Shown: positions 45,683-54,595 of the stretch, piece after piece
Numbering within the stretch: the stretch's first letter is position 1
How the letters are laid out: each line of letters begins with the position of its first letter
DNA from: Maridesulfovibrio sp.
GTDB taxonomy: Bacteria; Desulfobacterota; Desulfovibrionia; Desulfovibrionales; Desulfovibrionaceae
Direction of reading: 5' to 3'
DNA: 64,000 nucleotides
Assembly: GCF_963677005.1 (NCBI RefSeq)
Contig: NZ_OY781616.1
Location: 3,233,001 to 3,297,000, forward strand
The notes under the pieces: model-generated
Told to the model about the DNA's origin: nothing
The model's database searches: none
What the model saw: only the letters and a program-made list of their open reading frames with translations
Position numbers and translations under genes: made by a program

Positions 45683-46937
45683 TATTTATCTCCTGCTGAA
45701 TAACACCTGCCGGGCCGAAAGTTCCCAGAGGAATTAGTATGCATACTTCAAGGCCCTTTGTTCCCAGAGTTTCGGTGTTCTGAGCGGAAATGTCAAAGCC
45801 CATGTTGTCGCCGAAGAATTTTACGAAGACGGTTCCCTGTCCCATTTCACGGCCCTGTCTTTTGGCCGAGGGAACTGCTCTTTTGAAAAGTTCCGGAAGG
45901 CTGTCATCGGCCACTCCTCCGCCTGTATCTGTAACCCGCAATCTTGCATAGCGGTCCAGCACATCGCCGACAACGCTTATTCTGGGTTTGAAATTTTTGA
46001 ATGCTTCCGGACCTTTTTTTAGCAGTGCTATCTGATGAAGTTCCATCGCAGTCTGGCTGTTGCGCAGCAGGTTCAGGATTATTTCCCAGGTCTTGTGGCG
46101 ATCAACGAAAATTTCTTCCGTCCTGCCTGCCCAACTGCTGAAGTCGAAACGTGCGTCCATACGGTTTTTGAAATGCTTTTTGTCGTGTTCAAGCTTTTCG
46201 CTGATTTCTTTGCCGAGTTCCTCCAATTCCACCAGTTGCGGTTTAAACGAAAGCCTGTTTTCGAGTCCCCGGAGATGCTCGATTATGCTTTCCTCAAAAG
46301 GTGAAACTATTTGCTCGTATAGTTCCCGTTCCTTAACTTTCGGCAGGTCGTTGATAATGGTGTGGATCTGGGATCGCCACGAGTTCTGCAGGACCATGAG
46401 TTCGTCTTTGACCATATTGGCCTTCACGATCATGTCATCGGTAAGTTTTTCCGTTGCCACCATAAGCTCAAGCTGTCGGCGTCTCTGTCGTTCATCGCGT
46501 ATCGATTTTTCCCTGTTTGTTTTTTCCTCGTCTGCCGGAGACTTGCGTTTGGCCATGAAAAACATGAAGACGATTGCCACCACATAGAGTGTCATGAACG
46601 AGCGGCTCAGGAATAGCTTGGATGAAAAGTTGCCGGTCATGTACAGCAGTCTGGAGAATATGAACGCAAAGAAAATGTTGAAGAAACCGACATAGGTCAT
46701 GGTCTCCCTTCCTCCTATGCGCCAGGAGAAGTAAAGACTGGAAACGACCAGCACTATGCAGAAAATGTATTGCCGCACCACACTGTCGACGGCCAGGTCG
46801 AAGATAACGTAGGCCAGAACGTAAAAGACGGCCAAAAGCGGCAACCTCCAGCCGGAACCGGCCAGGGGAGCCAGCATTTTTTTCCACCCGGAATCAGGGG
46901 AAGATGGTGTGTAGCTTTTTTTATTGTTTTTGTTCAT
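45666..46937 (-). CDS. Sensor histidine kinase-like protein with non-canonical dimerisation region
   Basis: 423 residues: four or five N-terminal membrane helices (about 30-130), a charged linker and coiled coil (140-260), and a HATPase domain with an N-box WEIILNLLRNSQTAM, a G1 box VTDTGGGV and a GQGTVFVKFF lid-like segment. No standard H-box (H-E-x-R/N-x-P) is evident; the nearest candidate is QIHTIIND. It may use an unusual His, or act as a non-phosphorylating ATPase. It is the first gene of a minus-strand run, paired with the overlapping response regulator and followed by gspC-gspF. Confidence 0.72.
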   Translation of the reverse strand: MNKNNKKSYTPSSPDSGWKKMLAPLAGSGWRLPLLAVFYVLAYVIFDLAVDSVVRQYIFCIVLVVSSLYFSWRIGGRETMTYVGFFNIFFAFIFSRLLYMTGNFSSKLFLSRSFMTLYVVAIVFMFFMAKRKSPADEEKTNREKSIRDERQRRRQLELMVATEKLTDDMIVKANMVKDELMVLQNSWRSQIHTIINDLPKVKERELYEQIVSPFEESIIEHLRGLENRLSFKPQLVELEELGKEISEKLEHDKKHFKNRMDARFDFSSWAGRTEEIFVDRHKTWEIILNLLRNSQTAMELHQIALLKKGPEAFKNFKPRISVVGDVLDRYARLRVTDTGGGVADDSLPELFKRAVPSAKRQGREMGQGTVFVKFFGDNMGFDISAQNTETLGTKGLEVCILIPLGTFGPAGVIQQEINNDPST

Positions 46938-47126
46938 GTCTTGTTCGTTGGATAATAATCGGAGTTTGTAGGCCTCTTTTGCCGTAAACTCCGTCGATGG
47001 GCAAGCAGGAGTTTCGCTGCAGGCTTGACTTTTATCCGCACATCTTTAACACACTCCTTGTAAAAGCGGCTAATTCCTGCGCCCTGTTTTTTTGGAGAGC
47101 CATTAAATAGAAGAGCTGAGTTGACA
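46938..47126. promoter_or_regulatory. Divergent intergenic region between kinase and pseudopilin operons
   Basis: A spacer of 189 bases separates the minus-strand kinase/gspC-F run from the plus-strand lipoprotein/gspG-N run, so it must carry promoters in both directions. TTGACT near 47025 could be a -35 for the plus-strand operon, but no good -10 lies 16-18 bases downstream. No hairpin terminator is seen. The region call rests on gene orientation, not on a defined promoter match. Confidence 0.4.
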
Positions 47127-48497
47127 ATGAGAATAAATTATCCTGTTCTGTTATTTTTTCTGTTGCTGTGCACGGCCGCCGGTTGCGGCAGTGGGAAAAA
47201 TGTTTCCACGGATTATCCTGAACCATCGGTTTCGGAAGCCGGGCGGCTTGATGTTTCGCAGCTTGTGGGCAAACGTCCGGTAACACTGGCTGAACTGGTC
47301 GATTATTCCGCTTCGCAACAGTATTCTTCGCCGGAAACCATCTATAACCGACCTCCTGAGGATATGACGCATGATTACTATGTGCTGCTCAGCAGGACTA
47401 ATGAGGTCGTCAACCTTGCCGACAGGGTGATTTCTTATGTGCAGCACGGCAATGTGCTTGCAGTCGGTTTTCAGAGCGGCATCATAAATATATACGGCGG
47501 TCCCGGATGCGGTGCCGTGCAGACCGAGACAAGCCCGGTGACCGGCATTTCCTGGTTTCCGGATTCCAGGGTGCTTGCTGCTACTTCCGGAGAAGGGAAA
47601 TACGTGGAAGTTTTCAGGGTTGACGAGTGCGCCCGTGTGCGTATGGCCAACGTAAACAGCACTGTTGACCTGTTCGCGATTTCTCCCAAAGGCAGTTGGC
47701 TGGCCATAGTGGATGAAGCACGCAGGCTTTTTGTCGGTCCGGCAGAGGGGCGGTTGCGGCAGGTTTATCGGTTTCTGCACAAGCCGCTTTCCCTGTCCTT
47801 TTCCGGGGGTGAAGGAATCCTCATGGCGGTCGATGAAACCGGACAACTCAATATGTGGAGCCCGTTAAAGCTGAGCCGTATTTTCGAATACAAGATAAAG
47901 GGCGGCCCTTTCCGGGAGGTACGTGCGGACGGACCGTATCTGAACATTATCACTGAAAAGGGCGATCGGTTTTTATGGGATGTGAGCAGTAAGGCCAGGT
48001 CCGCCTATCAGGTGGGTGATGATCGGTTCAGCCTTAAAAACGGTGTGCTGAGTTATACTTCGCCACGTAAAAGGTTTTCCAGGAAAGTGGTTTTCAGTCC
48101 GGTCCGGATTTCCGTGGAGCGTTCCGGTTCAGGCGGAGTTTTCAGGATTAAGGATGTTGACGGGAATTTCCGATTCTATTCGGAAAAAAGCGGTGACCTT
48201 ATTAAGGACGCCCCCGATCTTGCCGATTGGAAGAAGGTCCGGGTGGACAGTAATTACAGGTTTACGGACGGCGGACGGGAATTCGTGCTGGCCGATCCTA
48301 TTGCACAGCGTGAATTTCAGAGGTTGTATTGTCGGTATATACCGAGTAAAGGTTATGTCCTTTGGTGGGAAAAAGTGGCCCGTCCGGATGATTATTTCAA
48401 ATCGCGCGGCATGATTCCCCGCCGCGAAGGTATTTCCGCAAGGGCTCCCCTGAAGTGGATTCCGCTTGCAAGCGGTGAATCGGATATCAGGGATTAG
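47127..48497 (+). CDS. Predicted lipoprotein with beta-propeller-like repeats
   Basis: 456 residues from the ATG; a TTG six bases upstream is possible. The signal peptide ends in a lipobox (CTAAGC, Cys about residue 20), predicting a lipidated envelope protein. The body has repeated 'W/F-S/P-D-S-R..A' type blades, such as ISWFPDSRVLAATS, FAISPKGSWLAIVD and LSFSGGEGILMAVDETGQLNMWS, consistent with a WD40- or YVTN-like propeller. No catalytic motif is seen. It opens the pseudopilin operon 30 bases before gspG, suggesting a secretion-linked role such as assembly factor or pilotin-like helper; that is inference. Confidence 0.7.
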   Translation: MRINYPVLLFFLLLCTAAGCGSGKNVSTDYPEPSVSEAGRLDVSQLVGKRPVTLAELVDYSASQQYSSPETIYNRPPEDMTHDYYVLLSRTNEVVNLADRVISYVQHGNVLAVGFQSGIINIYGGPGCGAVQTETSPVTGISWFPDSRVLAATSGEGKYVEVFRVDECARVRMANVNSTVDLFAISPKGSWLAIVDEARRLFVGPAEGRLRQVYRFLHKPLSLSFSGGEGILMAVDETGQLNMWSPLKLSRIFEYKIKGGPFREVRADGPYLNIITEKGDRFLWDVSSKARSAYQVGDDRFSLKNGVLSYTSPRKRFSRKVVFSPVRISVERSGSGGVFRIKDVDGNFRFYSEKSGDLIKDAPDLADWKKVRVDSNYRFTDGGREFVLADPIAQREFQRLYCRYIPSKGYVLWWEKVARPDDYFKSRGMIPRREGISARAPLKWIPLASGESDIRD

Positions 48498-48527
48498 TTA
48501 ACTGCAGATGGAACATTCGAGGAAACA

Positions 48528-48989
48528 ATGCAGAATAGAAAGATACGTGATGCTAGGCGGTTCAAGGGCCAGTGCGGCTTCAGTCTGATCGAACTCATGA
48601 TTGTCATCGTGATTCTCGGGTTGCTGGCTTCCATGCTGGTTCCCAAGATCATGGACCGCCCTAACGAAGCAAGGGTGACCAAGTGTAGGATGGACATGAA
48701 GGCTCTTGACTCGGCACTGAAGCTCTACAAACTTGATACCGGAAGGTATCCGACTACCGAGCAGGGACTGAAGGCGCTGATAACCAAGCCCGATACCCGT
48801 CCTGTTCCCCGTAACTACCGCAAGGGCGGTTATCTTGACGCATCCACCACCCCGGTCGATCCTTGGGGATATGATTACATTTACAGGAGTCCCGGAGAGG
48901 ATGATCGTCCCTATGAACTGATTTCTCTCGGAGCAGACGGCATGGAAGGCGGCGAAGACTACGACGCCGATATCAAGAGCTGGGAATAA
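48528..48989 (+). CDS. gspG: Type II secretion major pseudopilin GspG
   Basis: 153 residues with a prepilin peptidase site G17/F18 followed by [22 protein letters not shown], Glu at +5. The C-terminal globular part has [31 protein letters not shown] and ISLGADG, the calcium-site signature of GspG. GAGGAAACA precedes the ATG. It forms the shaft of the pseudopilus that drives substrates through the secretin. Confidence 0.96.
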   Translation: MQNRKIRDARRFKGQCGFSLIELMIVIVILGLLASMLVPKIMDRPNEARVTKCRMDMKALDSALKLYKLDTGRYPTTEQGLKALITKPDTRPVPRNYRKGGYLDASTTPVDPWGYDYIYRSPGEDDRPYELISLGADGMEGGEDYDADIKSWE

Positions 48990-49004
48990 CCCGGGACCGG
49001 ATGC

Positions 49005-49427
49005 ATGTATGATCATAAAGCCCGTTCACACGGGCTTACTTTCATTGAGCTTCTTATCGTACTCCTAATTGTGGGCATGGGCTGGTTTACGCTCATGCCC
49101 AATCTTGATCTTGCCGGCGGCAAAAAGGATGACAAAGTCAGCCTGGTCAACGCGCTTATTTACGAGGCTAAGAACAAGGCCGTGGAAACAGATTCCAGAC
49201 AGATCGTGCATATAGATTTCGAATCCGGCGAGGTTCGTTGGAACGAGGAAACAGCAGAGTTGCCCGATCCTGTTTCAAGCGGACATTTCAACGAGGATCC
49301 TGTAGGGGGAGAAGGTGTTGACTTCACCATCTATCCTGCAGGGTTCTGCGATGAGGTCCGGCTTGTCCTTTCCAACGGTTTGGCCATTGTCCTTGATCCC
49401 CTTTCCGCTCGGTTCGGAGAGATGTAG
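49005..49427 (+). CDS. gspH: Type II secretion minor pseudopilin GspH
   Basis: 140 residues with a short leader ending in Gly10, then LTFIELLIVLLIVGMGWFT (Glu at +5). A beta-rich globular domain follows with SLVNALIYEAKNKAVETDSRQIVHIDF, the GspH/FimT pattern. It is located between gspG and gspI in the usual order. It contributes to the pseudopilus tip or shaft. Confidence 0.88.
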   Translation: MYDHKARSHGLTFIELLIVLLIVGMGWFTLMPNLDLAGGKKDDKVSLVNALIYEAKNKAVETDSRQIVHIDFESGEVRWNEETAELPDPVSSGHFNEDPVGGEGVDFTIYPAGFCDEVRLVLSNGLAIVLDPLSARFGEM

Positions 49428-49428
49428 C

Positions 49429-49794
49429 ATGCGCGGCAGTAACGGTTTTTCCCTGATTGAAATCATTGTCGCTCTTACTATTGCGGCTATCCTGTCCATC
49501 AGTTTCCTGGGGGTGCAGAGGCAGAGCGCCCTGATGGCTCAGTCGTCAAAGGATTCCTGGGATGTTCTGAATATGTCTCAGGATATTCTGGGGCATAAGT
49601 ATCCTGACGGCATGAGCGTTGTTTCTTCCGGATGGATTCCCTGGCCGGGGCCTCCGGCAGGTGATTTCCGTGTAAAGGTTGAATCCATATCTTCAGTGGG
49701 AGTAGGATTTTATTCCCTACAGACTCGCAGCGGAGAATACACTTTGGACTGGAATATATACAGGGTGTCCCACAAGGGCAGGTACGATCGCTGA
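49429..49794 (+). CDS. gspI: Type II secretion minor pseudopilin GspI
   Basis: 121 residues. The ATG one base after the gspH stop, with GGAGA upstream, gives the very short leader MRGSNG before FSLIEIIVALTIAAILSISFLG (Glu at +5), so the longer in-frame extension to 49315 is rejected. The short C-terminal domain is GspI-like. With GspJ and GspK it forms the tip complex of the pseudopilus. Confidence 0.87.
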   Translation: MRGSNGFSLIEIIVALTIAAILSISFLGVQRQSALMAQSSKDSWDVLNMSQDILGHKYPDGMSVVSSGWIPWPGPPAGDFRVKVESISSVGVGFYSLQTRSGEYTLDWNIYRVSHKGRYDR

Positions 49795-50372
49795 TGAAGT
49801 TTATTTCTCCTTCTGAAAGAAAATGTCTTCAGGGCGGATTTTCGCTTGTGGAAGTCCTGATCGGCCTTGTGCTTTCCGGTCTGCTTATGAGTATGGTGGC
49901 CATGGTTCTGGGGCAGTCCGTGACCAACAACGAAGTGGTCCGGTCTACCGCCGGGCTTTCTTCTCGCATGTTCACTATGCGCCGGGTGCTTCATCGCGAT
50001 CTGCAGAATATTTCGGTCGGGAAAACTCTGGAAACCGGCGACAATGGATTCAGCATTTTTACAAGCAGTAATTTTCTTGTGGACGGAGGTGTCGAAGTAA
50101 AAGCGGAGTGGGATTTTTCAGCTAACATGATTCGCAGGTCGGAGAGCAATGAGAACCTGGGGTATTCATCTTCATTTCAATTCCTGAGGGGACTTGAGTC
50201 CTGGCGTCTCGAATTTTTGGACAGCAGAAACAATGCTTGGGTTGGAGCTGCCCAGGTCGGCAGCAGAGCAGTTTCTTCCGCTTCCGGTTTGAAGGCGTTG
50301 AGGCTTGAACTTGTCTTTGATGACGGGCAGAAGATCATGTTCGTTGAGAGGGTGCCTTATGCCAACCAGTAG
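49794..50372 (+). CDS. gspJ: Type II secretion minor pseudopilin GspJ
   Basis: 192 residues; the ATG overlaps the gspI stop (ATGA). The leader ends at Gly15 and is followed by FSLVEVLIGLVLSGLLMSMVAM (Glu at +5). The body includes RVLHRDLQNI and LRLELVFDDGQKI, typical of GspJ. The position in the operon agrees. Confidence 0.88.
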   Translation: MKFISPSERKCLQGGFSLVEVLIGLVLSGLLMSMVAMVLGQSVTNNEVVRSTAGLSSRMFTMRRVLHRDLQNISVGKTLETGDNGFSIFTSSNFLVDGGVEVKAEWDFSANMIRRSESNENLGYSSSFQFLRGLESWRLEFLDSRNNAWVGAAQVGSRAVSSASGLKALRLELVFDDGQKIMFVERVPYANQ

Positions 50373-51309
50373 GGAGCAGGAAAAATCACGTGGTGTCGTG
50401 CTGGTAATTGTGCTGGTCCTGTTTATGGCCCTGTCGGGACTGACCCTGATGACGATCGAGGTAAGCTCCAGGGGAGCAGTGGAAGCCGCCCGTGTCCGCA
50501 GTGAGTATGAAGCGCATTTCAAGGCGGAGGAAGCCCTGTTCATGATCTACCGGGTGCTGCGCGATGACCGGACTCCCTTTTCCGATACGGCAAGGGAAGA
50601 ATGGGCCGACGGGCTTGATTATGATGGTGTACATGTTTCCATAGCTCCGTGTAATGCCAAAATTGATCTTAATAAATTGATAGCTGGGGGAAATTCTGAC
50701 AGAATTTTAAAAATTATGAGTCAGATTTTCCCCGGCGGAACAAATGTAAAACGGCTTATGGGAAGCCTGGGTGTCTGGGTCGGACTGCCTGTTAGCAAGG
50801 CTCTTAGCAATATAGATTCCCTGTATTATGCCTCCCAGTTTCCTCCCTATAGTCCCCGGGGTAAGGGCTTGAAAACTCCGGAAGAGGTCCTTCTGGTTAA
50901 CGGATGGCGGGATTTCAGTCGCCAGTGGGTAGACGAGACTTTTACCGTCTGGAGTTCTGAGAGTAAACTGAATATTAACTTTGCCTCGAAAAAGGCGCTG
51001 CTTGCGTATTTCCCAAAGCTGGGTAAAAAGGTTGCTCAGATAGTTCACTGGCGCAATACACGAGGGTTTACCGACCTCAGCCAGGTTATAAATGTTGTTG
51101 GTATACAGTCTGATTCGGAATTGTATAAGGACATGCTTGAACTGCTTACGGTTCGTTCTGATGTTTTTGAAGCCCTGGTTGTCGCTGAAGCGTCCGGATG
51201 CACGGTGGTAAAGCGATATATAATCTCAAGACCGAGCACGTTTGAAACAGAACAGCCAACACTTGTTTTTCAAAATGATGTATCGGTCACTTTCGCTCCA
51301 GCCGAATAG
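50359..51309 (+). CDS. gspK: Type II secretion minor pseudopilin GspK
   Basis: 316 residues from an ATG that overlaps the end of gspJ and is preceded by GAGAGGG. The leader ends at Gly12 and is followed by VVLVIVLVLFMALSGLTLM without the +5 Glu, as is characteristic of GspK. The large helical domain contains CNAKIDLNKL, LLVNGWRDF and KLNINFASKKALL. GspK caps the pseudopilus. Confidence 0.92.
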   Translation: MPTSREQEKSRGVVLVIVLVLFMALSGLTLMTIEVSSRGAVEAARVRSEYEAHFKAEEALFMIYRVLRDDRTPFSDTAREEWADGLDYDGVHVSIAPCNAKIDLNKLIAGGNSDRILKIMSQIFPGGTNVKRLMGSLGVWVGLPVSKALSNIDSLYYASQFPPYSPRGKGLKTPEEVLLVNGWRDFSRQWVDETFTVWSSESKLNINFASKKALLAYFPKLGKKVAQIVHWRNTRGFTDLSQVINVVGIQSDSELYKDMLELLTVRSDVFEALVVAEASGCTVVKRYIISRPSTFETEQPTLVFQNDVSVTFAPAE

Positions 51310-51382
51310 TTCCGGACCGTGTTTATAATGTCTCCGGTAAATGGACAAACTTCCTGCTAACAGGTATAGGGAATAGCCATAA

Positions 51383-52501
51383 ATGGCTGCCAAAAAAACG
51401 ATATATATTCTTTCCTTCAAGGGCAATGAGCACCGGTGGATGAAGTTCGACGGCGAGAACCTGGCTGAGGCTCAGGCTCCGGACGATAAGGACAAAAGCC
51501 CGGTGGTGGCCCTGTTGCCGGATCCCCTATTCTTTTTCTTCAAGCCGAAAGGGGCCATAAAGCCCCGCCATGCCAAGTCCGCCACCATGATGCAGATGAG
51601 CTACTCCTTTCCCATGGCGGAAAGCGGGTTCAGCGTTCTGCGTCCCTCAGGCAGCGCTGTACTTGGTTATACCCCACACGATCTGCTGGAACGTTTTCTG
51701 GAGCAGCACAGGGATGTCCTGTCCAGAGCTACTGTTCTTACAACTTCTTTTGCGGTCTGCTGGAGAGCAGCTGTTGCCGAGGGCCTATCCGTCTGGAGTT
51801 GGACAGGGCAGGGTAATATGCGCATTCTGGCTTCCGGCGATGACCTGACCTACTTTCGGGGCGGTGAAGAAGAGTTTAACAGCAGGTTTGAACGGTTGGG
51901 GCTTGAAGGCACTCCGGAGCCCATGGATATTTCAAAGGCCTGCCGCATTCTGACCGAAAAGAAAGTCCGCTGGGCACGCATCAACCTGACTACCGGCAGG
52001 AAATCCGTTTCCGATAAAGCCGTTGCCATTGATTTCAAGCCCTATATTGCCGCAGCTGTTCTGGTGACATTGATCGGGCTGTTTTTTCTTGTCGGCCAGT
52101 ATCATCGCCTGCAGCAGGCCGGGAACCAGGCGGCTGAGTGGAGAAGCCGGCTCAGGGAAGTTTATGTAGGAGCTCTGGGGCCCGATATCGGGTCTGATCC
52201 GTACGGAAAGATACTTTATAAACTCGACCAACTTAAGAGCGGTGGTGCTCAGGGCGGCGGAGTTGATGTTTTGGGGCTGCTGGCGACGCTCAGTGAGAGC
52301 GCTCCTGTGGGAATCGTGATAGAGGGTTTCAACCTGGGACCTGAATCCGGTAATATCAGGGGCAAAGTAAGCAGCTATGAGGAAATTGATGCCATGATGG
52401 AAAAGCTGTCCGGTTCATCTCAGTTCAGATTTGTGCTGGAGCAGGCCAATAACGTGGAAGGCGGCGTCAGCATAAGCCTGCGGGCCGAGTATAACCGCTA
52501 A
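51383..52501 (+). CDS. gspL: Type II secretion protein GspL-like
   Basis: 372 residues: a cytoplasmic domain of about 220 residues (actin-like GspL/PilM type, weakly conserved), one membrane helix (IAAAVLVTLIGLFFLVG), and a periplasmic ferredoxin-like domain with VDVLGLLATLSESAPVGIVIEGF. GspL binds the GspE ATPase on the inside and GspM in the periplasm. The call relies on topology plus position between gspK and gspM; N-terminal sequence similarity to canonical GspL looks low. Confidence 0.78.
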   Translation: MAAKKTIYILSFKGNEHRWMKFDGENLAEAQAPDDKDKSPVVALLPDPLFFFFKPKGAIKPRHAKSATMMQMSYSFPMAESGFSVLRPSGSAVLGYTPHDLLERFLEQHRDVLSRATVLTTSFAVCWRAAVAEGLSVWSWTGQGNMRILASGDDLTYFRGGEEEFNSRFERLGLEGTPEPMDISKACRILTEKKVRWARINLTTGRKSVSDKAVAIDFKPYIAAAVLVTLIGLFFLVGQYHRLQQAGNQAAEWRSRLREVYVGALGPDIGSDPYGKILYKLDQLKSGGAQGGGVDVLGLLATLSESAPVGIVIEGFNLGPESGNIRGKVSSYEEIDAMMEKLSGSSQFRFVLEQANNVEGGVSISLRAEYNR

Positions 52502-52529
52502 TTTTTAATCGCCGTACGCGGGTGTCTTA

Positions 52530-53027
52530 ATGGATCTGGAGAGATTTTTCATCTGGCAGGACTGGCCTGCCGAAAAGCAGAAGCTCTTTTTTGCGGGGCT
52601 TGTCGCCGGGTGGGCCTTGATCCTTTTTATGATCTGGTCAGCCATGCACGAGTCGCAGGCTGTCGCCTTGCGGACTGTGGTATCGACCCGCCAGCAATTC
52701 GTTAAGACCGTACCGCTTGTGGAGCAGCTCAAGGCGGGAGAATCCTCCCGCGGGGCGTTGGTCGACAGAGAGCCTATGGCTGCGGCCCAGCAGGTCATAC
52801 GCGACCTCGGAATGGATAATCGTCTCAGTTCTCTTCGGCCGTTACAGGCCGGAATCAATTCGGATCAGGGCGTGCAGGTTCTTCTTGAGTCTATAAATCT
52901 GCCGGAACTGGTGGCTTTGCTTCGTGATTTCAAGGTACGCGGCGGACTTAAAATAACGAACTTCAGCATCTCCCACAGACTGGATTCGCCGGAGTTGGCG
53001 GATGTTCAGATCATTCTCAGCAGGTAG
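52530..53027 (+). CDS. gspM: Type II secretion protein GspM-like
   Basis: 165 residues with a short cytoplasmic segment (DLERFFIWQDWPAEKQKL), one membrane helix (about residues 21-38), a helical stalk, and a small alpha/beta periplasmic domain (NLPELVALLRDFKVRGGLKITNFSI). That layout is GspM. It pairs with GspL in the inner-membrane platform. Located between gspL and gspN. Confidence 0.82.
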   Translation: MDLERFFIWQDWPAEKQKLFFAGLVAGWALILFMIWSAMHESQAVALRTVVSTRQQFVKTVPLVEQLKAGESSRGALVDREPMAAAQQVIRDLGMDNRLSSLRPLQAGINSDQGVQVLLESINLPELVALLRDFKVRGGLKITNFSISHRLDSPELADVQIILSR

Positions 53028-53036
53028 GCCGGCTTA

Positions 53037-53789
53037 ATGAAGTTCCTCCCCAAATTAAACTTAAATTTCAGTTTCAGCTTCAAGAAAATTCTTGGGCGTT
53101 TTTTTCTTTTCATTGCCGGACTTCTGCTCGGGGCATTTCTCTTCATGCCCTGGGAAGTCGCCTGGTCGCAGGTTTTCAAGATTGCTGATGCCAAAATATC
53201 CAAAGCCACCATTCAGTGGGGTGATTTTATCAGTGCCGGACCATTGTCGTTCGAAGTCTCCAATGTGCATGTGACAACGCAGAACGGGATTGTCATCACC
53301 ATACCTCAACTCGGCTTTGATGTGGGGATTTCACCTCTTGTCGAAGTAAGGGTCAAGACCGGACCTACTCTTACGGCTAGGCTGTTTCAGGCCAAATCCC
53401 TGACCCTCGGCGGCGGTGTGGATCTCGGAAAGCTGGTGCGCATGGACGGCCTTGGCGGAAAGGTACGCATAACGTCCGATGTAGGATTTCCGGCCTGGGG
53501 CAAGCCTCCTCACACCGGCAGCCTTGTGCTGAGGGCGGATCAGGTGGAGATTCCCGGCGGGCTAATTGCCGAAGACGTGAATGTGAATGCGGTCCTCGCC
53601 GGCAACCAGTTCCAATTGAATTCATTCAGCTGCGGACAGCCTATCCCTGTAAGCGCCAAGGGTGCAGCAACACTCAACTGGGGCAATCTCGCCTCGTCAA
53701 CCTATCAGATAAGCGGCAGCACTACCTTGGGCAGCACCGAGCGCCAGTTCAGTAAATCAGGCAACCTTTCTAAGTATCTCAGTTTCTAG
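53037..53789 (+). CDS. gspN: Type II secretion protein GspN
   Basis: 250 residues with one N-terminal membrane helix (about 20-40) ending in LFMPWEVAW, a family feature, then a beta-rich periplasmic region (VTTQNGIVITIPQLGFDVGISPLVE, GGVDLGKLVRMDGLGGKV). GspN is an accessory subunit present in only some systems. It is the last gene of the plus-strand operon; a dispersed hairpin repeat follows rather than a standard terminator. Confidence 0.8.
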   Translation: MKFLPKLNLNFSFSFKKILGRFFLFIAGLLLGAFLFMPWEVAWSQVFKIADAKISKATIQWGDFISAGPLSFEVSNVHVTTQNGIVITIPQLGFDVGISPLVEVRVKTGPTLTARLFQAKSLTLGGGVDLGKLVRMDGLGGKVRITSDVGFPAWGKPPHTGSLVLRADQVEIPGGLIAEDVNVNAVLAGNQFQLNSFSCGQPIPVSAKGAATLNWGNLASSTYQISGSTTLGSTERQFSKSGNLSKYLSF

Positions 53790-53895
53790 CAGACTGGTTT
53801 ACTGCTGCCTCGTGGGGATTCAACTCTGAGATTATTGCCTTGTTTCTACAAAATTTTGAGTATGGTAACAGCTTTTAAGGCAAGAACCAAAAACT

Positions 53896-53974
53896 GTTAG
53901 GGTTTCCAAAGGGGATTATCTCCTTTGGCTGCCAGCGGCGAAATCAGATCATCAAAGGCGCGAAGCGCATCAAA
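53896..53974 (+). repeat. Dispersed hairpin repeat, copy 2
   Basis: About 79 bases between gspN and the ytqB-like gene. It matches copy 1 from GTTAGGGTTT through the stem (one C-to-T change in the right arm, giving a G-T pair) to GCGCGAAGCGCATCAA, with a more divergent middle. The stem could act as a transcript end-protecting hairpin for the gsp operon, but no U-tract follows. Confidence 0.88.
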
Positions 53975-54007
53975 TGATAGGCTGGAATCTTAACCGGGGT
54001 TTGAGAA

Positions 54008-54580
54008 ATGATAGGCAGCAACATTCTTTCTTTTGCCAAATCGATACTGAGTGATGCTCTTGAATCTGGCGGCATTGCCGTGGATGCAACAGTCGGCAAC
54101 GGCTACGATACGGTTTTTCTGTCCCGCAGCGTGGGCAGCTGCGGGCATGTCTTCGGCTTCGATATTCAGGAAGAGGCTATTGCTCAGACTGAATCTCGTC
54201 TGGAGGAGGAGTGCACAGCGGCCAACTGGACTCTCTTCAAGGCCGGTCACGAGAATATGCTAGAATATATCCCTGAAGAGTTTCACGGCCGGGTCGGCGT
54301 GATCATGTTCAATCTAGGTTTTCTGCCAGGAAGCGATAAAAGCGTTATTACAAAGCCGGAGACCACTATCGCGGCTGTGCGGTCGTCCCTTTCTCTTTTA
54401 TCTGTGGGCGGAGTCCTTTGCATTGCCATCTATGCCGGGCATCCCGGCGGCGACGATGAAGACTCGGAGGTCAGGCAATTCTGCAGGTCGCTGGACTACC
54501 ATTCCTACCGGGTGGTTCAGAGTGAGATGATCAACAAACCCGGACATCCTATTCGGGTTGTATTCGTTTTCAAGCTTTAG
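54008..54580 (+). CDS. YtqB-like class I methyltransferase
   Basis: 190 residues. Motif I is VDATVGNGYDTVFLSRSVG, followed by GFDIQEEAI; a MFNLGFLPGSDK block replaces the usual MNLGYLPGGDK of the YtqB (rRNA methylase-like, PF06962) family. The C-terminal YAGHPGGDDE is also family-specific. B. subtilis YtqB binds SAM, and the family is thought to modify RNA. It is convergent with the next gene, 15 bases away, with no visible terminator between them. Confidence 0.87.
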   Translation: MIGSNILSFAKSILSDALESGGIAVDATVGNGYDTVFLSRSVGSCGHVFGFDIQEEAIAQTESRLEEECTAANWTLFKAGHENMLEYIPEEFHGRVGVIMFNLGFLPGSDKSVITKPETTIAAVRSSLSLLSVGGVLCIAIYAGHPGGDDEDSEVRQFCRSLDYHSYRVVQSEMINKPGHPIRVVFVFKL

Positions 54581-54595
54581 CCCCAGCCTGGACAG

